A DNA stretch of 6,148 nt from assembly GCA_045106935.1 (NCBI GenBank), contig JBGCFN010000023.1, positions 1 through 6,148 of the forward strand, read 5' to 3'. The DNA is from UBA1858 sp045106935. GTDB taxonomy: Bacteria > Pseudomonadota > Gammaproteobacteria > UBA4575. Position 1 is the first letter of the stretch; every line of letters starts with the position of its first letter. Positions 1 to 5,752 of this stretch are shown here, piece by piece. The position numbers and the translations under genes were made by a program. Under the pieces are notes generated by a model that saw only the letters and a list, made by a program, of their open reading frames with translations, was not told the origin of the DNA and ran no database searches.

Positions 1-317
1 TTTCGTTCCGGCCAAACGCAAGTGACAGTTTGATTATCTCGCACAACTTCACGAGGTTCCCCGCTTAATGATGTCAGTCTTTCTTTCACTTCCCCATCAA
101 CCACTCCATGGACAATTCGCATAGAATCCAGCTGACCATTGTGCATAAACACAAACGTGCCTTGATAATTAATCTGATCAGCATGATTGAGCATTTTAGT
201 AATCAACTGATGTCCATCAGTTGGCTCAAGATCAATCTTTATTGGTGAAACAGGCGGTGATTGTGCTTGCAGACTTGCAGCGAATAACGCGATTCCGAGG
301 GCGAAAATAATTCTCAT
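1..317 (-). CDS. rseB: RseB/MucB, periplasmic regulator of sigma-E (5' part, runs off left edge)
   Basis: The first 105 codons are present; the rest lies beyond the left edge. RseB binds the periplasmic part of the anti-sigma factor RseA, shields it from DegS cleavage, and releases it on sensing mislocalised lipoprotein or LPS. Residues 1-18 read as a signal peptide (MRIIFALGIALFAASLQA, then QS), so the product is exported. The mature N-terminus has the recognisable family segments: a LITKML helix near 38-44, YQGTFVF at 51-57, SMRIVH at 65-70, an ERLTSLSGEPREVVRD block at 79-94, and VTCVWP at 98-103. The ATG begins 4 bases after the rseA stop. An AAAGAG ribosome binding site overlapping the end of rseA lies 7 bases upstream, so translation is probably coupled to rseA. 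Family assignment is secure from sequence and from position in the operon. Confidence 0.95.
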   Translation of the reverse strand, partial: MRIIFALGIALFAASLQAQSPPVSPIKIDLEPTDGHQLITKMLNHADQINYQGTFVFMHNGQLDSMRIVHGVVDGEVKERLTSLSGEPREVVRDNQTVTCVWPER

Positions 318-321
318 TGAA

Positions 322-972
322 TTACTCTTTAACATCCTTCAATTCAATGATTTCTACATAAGGCGATATAATACGCTGACTACCATAACCCGCATGCCCT
401 TGGATATATGGACTCAACTCTTGGTAATAAACTTTTTCTTCTACTTGTGGATTCGTTTGAATGGCTTCTAATTGCTGAGCAGTTGCCGGGGCAAACTCAA
501 CCTGCTGAGACTCTTGAAGTGTCATTGCTGCGACGGGTTTCATTTCATCTGCCGCTTCTTGTTGACTGATAGCAAGCTCAGGACCTTCAACCGCAGTGGG
601 CTGATTAAAGTTTTGATAAGTGACAATTGAAAATGCAGCGACCGAGGCAGCAACTGCTAGACCTGCAACTTGTTTGACATAACTGCCTACACGCTTAATA
701 CCGGCTTGTGCAGTCGACTCTTGTTCTTGCTCATAACCTTCTTCACTAATCGCCTGCATGACTTGTTGAGAAAAGTCATTGTCAATTTTTGCAGGATAAT
801 GTTTATTCAAAACTGCGCTCACAGCGTTATAACGAATCCAAGCTTTTTCACCTTCGGGCTTGGCAAGTACACTAGTATTTAATCGACGCCGTTCAAACTC
901 TGATAAGTCTTCATCAAGACTCGCGCTGATTAATTCTAAATCTTTTTCAGATAACTCTGTTTCTATACTCAT
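322..972 (-). CDS. rseA: RseA/MucA, membrane-bound anti-sigma-E factor
   Basis: 216 residues, the same length as E. coli RseA. The product spans the inner membrane. Its cytoplasmic N-terminal domain (about residues 5-85, with the ISASLDEDLSEFE and W45-x-RYN segments typical of the family) holds the sigma factor inactive. Stress leads to stepwise proteolysis by DegS and RseP, which frees the sigma factor. One hydrophobic segment, about residues 101-118 (QVAGLAVAASVAAFSIVT), is the membrane helix. The remainder is periplasmic, including a Gln- and Glu-rich linker and a conserved tail (YYQELSPYIQGHAGYG, then SPYVEII), the region that RseB-family partners contact in homologues. The gene starts 21 bases after rpoE, with only a weak AGAG ribosome binding site, and ends 4 bases before rseB. 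The exact DegS and RseP cleavage residues cannot be assigned by eye. Confidence 0.95.
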   Translation of the reverse strand: MSIETELSEKDLELISASLDEDLSEFERRRLNTSVLAKPEGEKAWIRYNAVSAVLNKHYPAKIDNDFSQQVMQAISEEGYEQEQESTAQAGIKRVGSYVKQVAGLAVAASVAAFSIVTYQNFNQPTAVEGPELAISQQEAADEMKPVAAMTLQESQQVEFAPATAQQLEAIQTNPQVEEKVYYQELSPYIQGHAGYGSQRIISPYVEIIELKDVKE

Positions 973-993
973 ATTAGTGACTCTATTAAATAA

Positions 994-1569
994 TTAATCC
1001 ATTAATGGCTGAACAACTTTATCGATCGCCTCTCGCGCTCTAAATATGCGCGATCGGACTGTTCCGATCGGACATTCCATTGCCACGGCTATTTCTTCGT
1101 AGCTCATTCCTTCTAACTCACGCAGCGTGATCGCCATCTTCAAATCATCGGGCAACTGATGAATCGCATCAAACACCCTCGTTTCTAACTCTTGCGACTG
1201 CAATCCTCGATCAGGTGTCTCGTGATCTCGCAATACGACCGCATCGTCAAAATACTCTGCATCATCCACATCCACTTGACGATCTGACTGTCTACGTGAT
1301 GCCGAAAGCAAGTAATTCTTAGCAGAGTTGACCGCTATCCTATACAACCAGGTATAAAATGCTGCATCTCCGCGAAAATTCTTCAATCCACGATAAGCTT
1401 TGATGAAGGCTTCCTGCGCAACATCTTGGGCTTCCTCTGAGCGAACGTATCGACTCACCAGGTTGACCACTTTGAACTGGTATTTCTTTACTAACAAATC
1501 AAACGCGCGTGTGTCGCCCTCTTTTGCTCGTGCCACCAATTCTTTATCGTTATTATTATTCTCGCCCAT
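994..1569 (-). CDS. rpoE: RNA polymerase sigma-E factor (RpoE/AlgU, ECF family)
   Basis: 191 residues when started at the ATG at 1569, exactly the length of E. coli RpoE. It directs RNA polymerase to envelope-stress promoters. Sigma region 2 covers about residues 20-90: EEAQDVAQEAFIKAYR at 45-60 is region 2.2, and FRGDAAFYTWLYRIAVNSAKNYL at 65-87 is the promoter-melting and -10 recognition part. Region 4 covers about 125-185, with ITLRELEGMSYEEIAVAMECP followed by GTVRSRIFRAREAI forming the -35-binding helix-turn-helix. The frame stays open upstream to 1662, but that extension is unlike the family and crosses the promoter. The 1569 start has an AAGGAG site at 1581-1586, 11 bases upstream. It is the first gene of the rpoE-rseA-rseB operon and lies divergent to nadB, as in E. 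coli. A short ATT repeat encodes four Asn residues at positions 4-7. Confidence 0.97.
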   Translation of the reverse strand: MGENNNNDKELVARAKEGDTRAFDLLVKKYQFKVVNLVSRYVRSEEAQDVAQEAFIKAYRGLKNFRGDAAFYTWLYRIAVNSAKNYLLSASRRQSDRQVDVDDAEYFDDAVVLRDHETPDRGLQSQELETRVFDAIHQLPDDLKMAITLRELEGMSYEEIAVAMECPIGTVRSRIFRAREAIDKVVQPLMD

Positions 1570-1610
1570 CTTGGGCTTATCTCCTTGGGCGAATAGGTAT
1601 CCGCTGGTGG

Positions 1611-1637
1611 TATGACTATATTTAGTCGGTGAAGTTC
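1611..1637 (-). promoter_or_regulatory. Sigma-E-type promoter of the rpoE operon (autoregulatory)
   Basis: Read on the minus strand, GAACTT (1637-1632) is followed after exactly 16 bases by TCATA (1615-1611). This fits the known RpoE/AlgU promoter pattern GAACTT-N16-TCnnA. Transcription would begin near 1605, giving a leader of about 35 bases before the rpoE ATG that includes its AAGGAG site. Autoregulation of rpoE/algU by its own product is established in related bacteria. Here it is inferred from the match and the position. Confidence 0.75.
1614..1627. promoter_or_regulatory. 14-bp inverted repeat in the rpoE-nadB intergenic region
   Basis: GACTA at 1614-1618 and TAGTC at 1623-1627 are perfect 5-bp arms around TATT. 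The site lies between the -35 and -10 elements of the predicted sigma-E promoter and about 45 bp upstream of the candidate nadB -10. It has the size and symmetry of an operator half-site pair, but I do not recognise it as the box of any named regulator. It could be chance in AT-rich DNA. Confidence 0.3.
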
Positions 1638-1671
1638 GCTCATCTTCGGGTAGAGTGAGCAATTACGGCGA

Positions 1672-1677
1672 TATACT
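1672..1677 (+). promoter_or_regulatory. Candidate -10 element for nadB
   Basis: TATACT matches the sigma-70 -10 consensus at five of six positions. Transcription would begin near 1684, about 25 bases before the ATG at 1709. No convincing -35 hexamer is present 16-18 bases upstream, so this is a weak call. If it is right, the GTG at 1655 cannot be the nadB start because it would be untranscribed. Confidence 0.3.
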
Positions 1678-1708
1678 AACGATAGAAGTTAACGGCGTCA
1701 CATATTTT

Positions 1709-3412
1709 ATGACAGAATTAGAAAATATGAGCTCGAAATCAACAAATTCTAGGCCAAAATCTCACGATTACGACGTCCTGATCCTCGGCAGTGGTGCCGC
1801 AGGGCTCAGTACCGCCTTACACATAGATCAAAGTTTACGCATTGCGGTGCTTTCCAAGGCAGAATTAAGCAGTGGTAACACTTCCTATGCTCAAGGTGGA
1901 ATTTCTGCAGTCTTGGACGACGATGACTCTTTTGAACAACATATTGCCGATACAATCTCGGCAGGTGCCGGTCTATGTGACCCTGACGTGGTGGCAAAAA
2001 CAGTCTCTGAAGGTAGCGAGGTGATTGACTGGCTTTTATCCATTGGTGTGGATTTCACTCGAGACAACAACCCACAGAATACCCAACAGTTACACCTCAC
2101 GCGTGAAGGGGGCCATACGCGCCGACGTGTCGCCCATGTGGATGACGCCACGGGCAATGCCGTGCAAAACCAACTCATTGATGAAGTGCGCCAACGAGAT
2201 CATATCGACTTGCACGCCAACTGTATCGCGGTGGATTTAATCACCACTCACAAACTTGGCATGAGCTCAGAACCTAATCGCTGTGTGGGTGCCTATATCC
2301 TGAATATTGAAACCGGTGAAGTTGAAGTATTTCGCGCAAAAAATGTGGTGCTAGCCACCGGTGGCGCGAGCAAAGTGTACTTATATACGAGTAACCCAGA
2401 TGGCGCTTGTGGCGATGGCTTAGCTATGGCCTGGCGAGCAGGTTGTCGTGCAGCCAATATGGAATTCATGCAATTCCACCCTACTTGCCTCTATCACCCT
2501 AAAGCTAAATCATACTTATTAAGCGAAGCGATACGCGGTGAAGGCGGCAAGATAATTTTAGAGGATGGGACTGAATTTCTGCATAACTTTGACCCGCGTG
2601 GCGTCTTAGCGCCAAGAGATATTGTTGCTCGCGCCATTGACTATATGATGAAAAAACATGGCCTTGATAGTGTATTTCTAGACATCAGCCATAAATCGGC
2701 CGATTTTATTCAAGATCACTTCCCAAACATACATGCACGCTGCCTCTCGCTGGGTTACGACATGACAAAGCAACCGATCCCTGTGGTACCGGCAGCGCAT
2801 TATACTTGTGGCGGCATTGTGACTGACGAACATGGCCAAACAGATATTGACCAACTCTACGCCATTGGTGAAGTCGCTTTTACCGGCTTGCACGGCGCGA
2901 ACCGTATGGCAAGCAACTCATTACTAGAATGCTTAGCTTATGGGCGCTTTGCTGGTCTGCATATCAATCAGTCGACAAATACTGATGCAAATCATGTCGA
3001 CATCCCGGCCTGGGATGCGAGCCGTGTCTCAGACTCTGATGAAGAAATTGTCGTGGCTCACAACTGGGACGAACTGCGCCGATTCATGTGGGATTACGTG
3101 GGTATTGTACGAAGCACCAAGCGCATGCAGCGCGCTAAGCGTCGTGTTGATTTGTTATTAAATGAAATTGACGAGTACTACAGCAATTTCAAAGTCACGA
3201 GTGATTTAATTGAACTACGTAATATCGCCGTGGTAGCAGATCTAATCATCCGTAGTGCATTAGAACGCAAAGAAAGCCGTGGTTTGCATTACACACTGGA
3301 TTATCCTGAAACAGACTCAAGCCTGGATAACATCAATACCATTCTCACTCCAGATTTAAACGAGCCCGTTGCAGGCTGGGATACAGAACCAAAATTAAGA
3401 AGGAAAAATTAA
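1709..3412 (+). CDS. nadB: L-aspartate oxidase NadB
   Basis: A flavoprotein that oxidises L-aspartate to iminoaspartate, the first step of de novo NAD synthesis; NadA then makes quinolinate. From the ATG at 1709 it has 567 residues (E. coli has 540). The N-terminal FAD-binding motif DYDVLILGSGAAG has GSGAAG at 27-32. Family segments follow: YAQGGISAV, LTREGGH (132-136 for REGGH), VVLATGGASKVY and FHPT. Probable substrate and catalytic residues by alignment to E. coli are His257, Arg303 in APRDIVARAID, His364 in AAHYTCGG and Arg399 in HGANRMASNSLLE. The C-terminal helical domain carries HNWDELRRFMWDYVGIVR (451-468) and RKESRGLHYTLDYP (520-533). The start is uncertain: GTG 1655, ATG 1709 and ATG 1727 are all in frame, none has a good ribosome binding site, and homology only begins at about DYDVLILG. 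It lies divergent to rpoE, as in E. coli, and its stop overlaps that of orn. Confidence 0.96.
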   Translation: MTELENMSSKSTNSRPKSHDYDVLILGSGAAGLSTALHIDQSLRIAVLSKAELSSGNTSYAQGGISAVLDDDDSFEQHIADTISAGAGLCDPDVVAKTVSEGSEVIDWLLSIGVDFTRDNNPQNTQQLHLTREGGHTRRRVAHVDDATGNAVQNQLIDEVRQRDHIDLHANCIAVDLITTHKLGMSSEPNRCVGAYILNIETGEVEVFRAKNVVLATGGASKVYLYTSNPDGACGDGLAMAWRAGCRAANMEFMQFHPTCLYHPKAKSYLLSEAIRGEGGKIILEDGTEFLHNFDPRGVLAPRDIVARAIDYMMKKHGLDSVFLDISHKSADFIQDHFPNIHARCLSLGYDMTKQPIPVVPAAHYTCGGIVTDEHGQTDIDQLYAIGEVAFTGLHGANRMASNSLLECLAYGRFAGLHINQSTNTDANHVDIPAWDASRVSDSDEEIVVAHNWDELRRFMWDYVGIVRSTKRMQRAKRRVDLLLNEIDEYYSNFKVTSDLIELRNIAVVADLIIRSALERKESRGLHYTLDYPETDSSLDNINTILTPDLNEPVAGWDTEPKLRRKN

Positions 3413-3966
3413 TTATTAGCAACAAATAATTTAGCGCGATAGTGCTTTAGTTCATCAATAGAATCACGAATATCGGCCAAAGCAAGATGCTCGGATTCTT
3501 TATCAAATTCAAAACCTTTGCCCGAATACCAGCGCTTAACCAACTCTTTTAATGTACTGACATCCAAATTTCGGTAATGAAAGAATTCTTCTAACAATGG
3601 CATTTGGCGTGCCATAAAACGGCGATCCTGACAAATACTATTCCCACACATGGGTGACTTCCCCGCCGGCACATATTTCTCTAAAAAAGCAATCGTCTCT
3701 GCTTCTGCTTGCGCCAAGGTATATTGACTATCTAACACACGCTTAATTAAGCCAGATTTACCGTGTTGATTTTGATTCCACTCATCCATCTGATCCAAAC
3801 GACTTTGAGGCTGGTGAATCGCGATCATTGGGCCTTCAGCTAATATATTTAGCTCTTTATCCGTCACAATGGTGGCAATTTCAGTGATTTCATCATTGAC
3901 CGTGTCCAAGCCTGTCATTTCTAAATCAATCCAAATCAGATTATTATTGTTTATCAAATCACTCAT
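3409..3966 (-). CDS. orn: Oligoribonuclease (3'-5' exoribonuclease, DEDDh)
   Basis: 185 residues, against 181 in E. coli. It degrades very short RNAs, chiefly dinucleotides such as pGpG, to mononucleotides in the cytoplasm. This completes mRNA turnover and clears the linear product of cyclic-di-GMP breakdown. All five DEDDh exonuclease residues are visible: Asp14 and Glu16 in IWIDLEMTGL, Asp114 in GNSICQDRRF, and His160 and Asp165 in EHLALADIRDS. Other family signatures are ILAEGP, VPAGKSPMCGNS and the strongly conserved FFHYRNLDVSTLKEL. The ATG at 3966 fits the family N-terminus; the nearest ribosome binding site candidate is a weak GGA. Four Asn residues at 6-9 come from an ATT/GTT-type repeat. 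It converges on nadB with a 4-bp overlap and diverges from the cytochrome c and rsgA genes. Confidence 0.97.
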   Translation of the reverse strand: MSDLINNNNLIWIDLEMTGLDTVNDEITEIATIVTDKELNILAEGPMIAIHQPQSRLDQMDEWNQNQHGKSGLIKRVLDSQYTLAQAEAETIAFLEKYVPAGKSPMCGNSICQDRRFMARQMPLLEEFFHYRNLDVSTLKELVKRWYSGKGFEFDKESEHLALADIRDSIDELKHYRAKLFVANN

Positions 3967-3996
3967 ATATAAGGTCCACTAAGTTTTTACACGTTG

Positions 3997-4002
3997 TATA
4001 AT
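3997..4002 (+). promoter_or_regulatory. -10 element of the cytochrome c-rsgA promoter
   Basis: A perfect TATAAT lies in the divergent orn/cytochrome gap. Transcription would begin near 4009, within or next to the 8-bp palindrome CAGCGCTG (4003-4010), giving a leader of about 74 bases. The best -35 at the right distance, TCCACT (3975-3980), is poor. On the opposite strand TGTACA (4023-4018), 17 bases, then TATACA (4000-3995) is a possible orn promoter overlapping the same site. Confidence 0.5.
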
Positions 4003-4082
4003 CAGCGCTGGACAGAGTGTACACCAACTGCCTTCATATTATTAAAATTCAACCGATAACATTAAAGAGAAACCAGACTTCC

Positions 4083-4370
4083 ATGAAATTTTTGCCTGCC
4101 CTTTTATTGTCAGCTTTAACATTCACCACGTTCACTTCACACGCAGATAATGGCGAGGCATTACATCAAGCAGAATGCATTGAATGCCACAGCCGCATGA
4201 CGGGCGGTGACGGCCACGTCATCTACACACGTGATGAACGCATTGCCAAAAATGCCGCTGAATTAAACGCTCGCGTCACACATTGTGCAAATGGAGCAAA
4301 CACCGGTTGGAATAGCACCCAAATCAATGCCGTCACTGATTACTTAAACGAACAACATTACCACTACTAA
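4083..4370 (+). CDS. Small secreted monohaem c-type cytochrome
   Basis: 95 residues from the ATG at 4083. Residues 1-21 form a signal peptide (MKFLPALLLSALTFTTFTSHA, then DNGEAL), so the mature protein of about 74 residues is periplasmic. A single CIECH motif (Cys32, Cys35, His36) binds one haem c covalently. The C-terminal half (VIYTRDER, then LNARVTHCANGANTGW, then TDYLNEQHYHY) resembles a family of short gammaproteobacterial cytochromes with the same VYTR and YLNxxYY blocks. Its partner and exact electron-transfer role are unknown. The only Met after the haem motif is Met39, three residues beyond His36, so the sixth haem ligand is not obvious. An AAGAG ribosome binding site lies about 12 bases upstream. 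An upstream GTG (4017) would add 22 residues before the signal peptide and is unlikely. The gene is followed after 13 bases by rsgA on the same strand. Confidence 0.88.
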   Translation: MKFLPALLLSALTFTTFTSHADNGEALHQAECIECHSRMTGGDGHVIYTRDERIAKNAAELNARVTHCANGANTGWNSTQINAVTDYLNEQHYHY

Positions 4371-4383
4371 GCACACCCGTTTT

Positions 4384-5265
4384 ATGTACCTCGCCCACGT
4401 CATCGCACGACAAGGAAAAACTTTCATTGTCGAAGATGAACACGGCGAACAACATGCTTGTCACGCAAGAAGCAAATCCATCGATGCCGTCTGTGGTGAC
4501 GACGTTGAATGCGAATCAAAAGATCAATCAAACGATGTGATCGAGAAAATATGCGCACGTAGAAATCAAATCACGCGCATAGACAATTTCAAACGAGAAA
4601 AAACCATCGCCGCCAATATTGATCACATGATAATCGTGGTCGCCGCTGCTCCTGCATTTTCAACATCACTGATTGATAAATATCTAGCCTGCGCACTACT
4701 CAATCACTGCAGAGCAACCTTAGTCATTAATAAAGCAGAAATGCTCAACGACAATAACGTTGATATCTCTAAGCTGGAAAACACTTATAAAGATTTAGCC
4801 GATAACTTCATTATCACTAGCGCCAAACTAGGCTACGGCATTCAAACATTAAGATTGGCACTGTCAAACGAGACCAGTATTTTAGTTGGTCAATCAGGCG
4901 TAGGTAAATCATCATTAATTAACCACCTACTCAGCAACAATAATATAAGAGTTGGCGAACTCTCCGAAAACATTCAACAAGGCAAACACACCACCACCAA
5001 CGCATTCACGCATAGCATTAATAACAATGGCAGACTAATAGATTCACCCGGTGTACGCACCTTCATGCCGATCTTTCAAGATATCAATCAAGTCATGCTA
5101 GGTTACCGCGAATTTCTGCCCCACCTAGGTAACTGTAAGTTCTCAGATTGCCAACACATCAACGAACCTCAATGCGCAATAAAAACTGCTGTAGAAAAAA
5201 ACATTATCCAAACAGCACGGCACCAAAGTTATTTAGAAAACATTAAAGAAATTAAAAATACTTAG
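4384..5265 (+). CDS. rsgA: RsgA (YjeQ), circularly permuted GTPase of 30S ribosome assembly
   Basis: 293 residues. RsgA binds the 30S subunit late in maturation and hydrolyses GTP to leave it. Residues 1-60 form the OB fold. The GTPase motifs follow in the permuted order diagnostic of the family: G4 NKAE (116-119), G5 TSAK (145-148), G1 GQSGVGKSS (169-177), the GKHTTT switch (200-205), and G3 DSPG (220-223). The zinc-binding knuckle is Cys251, Cys256, His258 and Cys264 in GNCKFSDCQHINEPQC, followed by a C-terminal helix. E. coli RsgA is about 350 residues; the difference is mostly the basic N-terminal tail missing here. The usual G4 aspartate is replaced by Glu119. No ribosome binding site precedes the ATG, so translation may depend on the cytochrome gene ending 13 bases before. 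It lies divergent to orn across the cytochrome gene, a variant of the common orn/rsgA pair. Confidence 0.96.
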   Translation: MYLAHVIARQGKTFIVEDEHGEQHACHARSKSIDAVCGDDVECESKDQSNDVIEKICARRNQITRIDNFKREKTIAANIDHMIIVVAAAPAFSTSLIDKYLACALLNHCRATLVINKAEMLNDNNVDISKLENTYKDLADNFIITSAKLGYGIQTLRLALSNETSILVGQSGVGKSSLINHLLSNNNIRVGELSENIQQGKHTTTNAFTHSINNNGRLIDSPGVRTFMPIFQDINQVMLGYREFLPHLGNCKFSDCQHINEPQCAIKTAVEKNIIQTARHQSYLENIKEIKNT

Positions 5266-5300
5266 CTCAGTCATAGCGCCAGCTTTAAAAGCAACCTAAG

Positions 5301-5335
5301 CGAATGTCAGCTTCCGGCTCAATAGCGGTCATTCG
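5301..5335. repeat. 35-bp imperfect palindrome between rsgA and the converging small gene
   Basis: Arms 5301-5312 and 5324-5335 pair at 10 of 12 positions, with mismatches at 5307/5329 and 5309/5327, around an 11-base loop. It begins 36 bases after the rsgA stop. Its right arm contains the stop codon of the minus-strand gene. RNA from either strand could fold here, but neither side has the T-run of an intrinsic terminator. The right part (5315-5335) recurs at 5723-5743. Confidence 0.75.
5315..5335 (-). repeat. 21-bp direct repeat, copy 1 (3' side of the 127-residue gene)
   Basis: Identical over all 21 bases to 5723-5743 and in the same orientation. The bases on each side differ. On the minus strand it begins CGAATGACCGCT; its GAATGA supplies the final Glu codon and TGA stop of the adjacent gene. 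The repeat-to-repeat distance is 408 bp. Confidence 0.9.
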
Positions 5336-5712
5336 AGCTCAACATCTTTAATTTGGGATTCACCTTTTAAAGTAGAAAGTATTAACTGCAAATATCCATC
5401 ATCCCGAGTCATTTTCTCTTTGCCGCATAATCCTTCCATAAATGTTCTTTGTTTTTCTATTTGGAGGCACCAAAGGTCCTCACTTTTTTGTTCTGCACTT
5501 GCACCGATCAGGTACTTACGACCTTCCCATTCAGCATATGAATACCAGCCCCAATCTTCGGTAGTAGGTTCATTCATTTGAACTAGCCCAGACGTCTTTT
5601 CCTTTATCCATTTCAAAACAGACTGTCCATAGATAGGATTTATGGGGTTTTCGTCTTCTTGAGAAGAGTCAAACATTGATGTTGAAAATCTAATTACGTA
5701 TGCGGTTGTCAT
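5329..5712 (-). CDS. Hypothetical protein, 127 residues, flanked by direct repeats
   Basis: I do not recognise the family. There is no signal peptide or membrane segment, so it is probably cytoplasmic. It is rich in aromatic residues, with five Trp; the densest region is EPTTEDWGWYSYAEWEGRKY (48-67). Predicted beta-type stretches are AYVIRF at 4-9, YSYAEW at 57-62 and KYLIGA at 66-71, and an acidic tail ends the protein. The ATG at 5712 is preceded by a good AGGTGA ribosome binding site (5720-5715). The GTG at 5718 lies inside that site and is rejected as a start. The gene converges on rsgA across 63 bp and follows another unknown minus-strand gene after 40 bp, possibly as an operon. Perfect 21-bp repeats sit at both ends: one contributes its last codon and stop, the other lies just upstream of the ribosome binding site. 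This, and the lack of any housekeeping resemblance, suggests accessory origin (inference). Confidence 0.75.
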   Translation of the reverse strand: MTTAYVIRFSTSMFDSSQEDENPINPIYGQSVLKWIKEKTSGLVQMNEPTTEDWGWYSYAEWEGRKYLIGASAEQKSEDLWCLQIEKQRTFMEGLCGKEKMTRDDGYLQLILSTLKGESQIKDVELE

Positions 5713-5722
5713 AGTCACCTAT

Positions 5723-5743
5723 CGGCTCAATAGCGGTCATTCG
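5723..5743 (-). repeat. 21-bp direct repeat, copy 2 (5' side of the 127-residue gene)
   Basis: A perfect copy of 5315-5335. It ends 2 bases before the AGGTGA ribosome binding site of the 127-residue gene and begins 9 bases after the stop of the upstream gene. The palindrome partner arm seen at copy 1 is largely absent here: aligned 5709-5720 keeps only 7 of 12 bases, including GTCA. Confidence 0.9.
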
Positions 5744-5752
5744 TATTCACTG

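Noticed and set aside
1570..1662. 31-residue N-terminal extension of RpoE
   Set aside because: It is not part of the family, contains the predicted promoter, and the downstream ATG gives 191 residues with a good ribosome binding site.
1891..2178. Minus-strand frames within nadB
   Set aside because: They are shadows of a strongly conserved coding sequence, with no family resemblance and no ribosome binding site.
3411..3431. Hairpin after nadB (AATTATT and AATAATT, 7-base loop) as a terminator
   Set aside because: The stem is entirely A-T, has no following T-run, and encodes the orn C-terminus. It is too weak to call.
4017..4082. GTG start adding 22 residues to the cytochrome c
   Set aside because: It begins about 8 bases from the predicted transcription start and would place extra residues before a complete signal peptide.
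5282..5292. GCTTT/AAAGC palindrome after rsgA as a terminator stem
   Set aside because: The arms leave a one-base centre, which cannot form a hairpin loop, and no T-run follows.
5301..5743. Integron attC sites around the 127-residue gene
   Set aside because: A GTTRRRY-like heptamer (GTTGAGC on the minus strand, 5343-5337) is present, but no RYYYAAC partner lies at attC distance, and the repeat does not have attC architecture. No integrase is visible.
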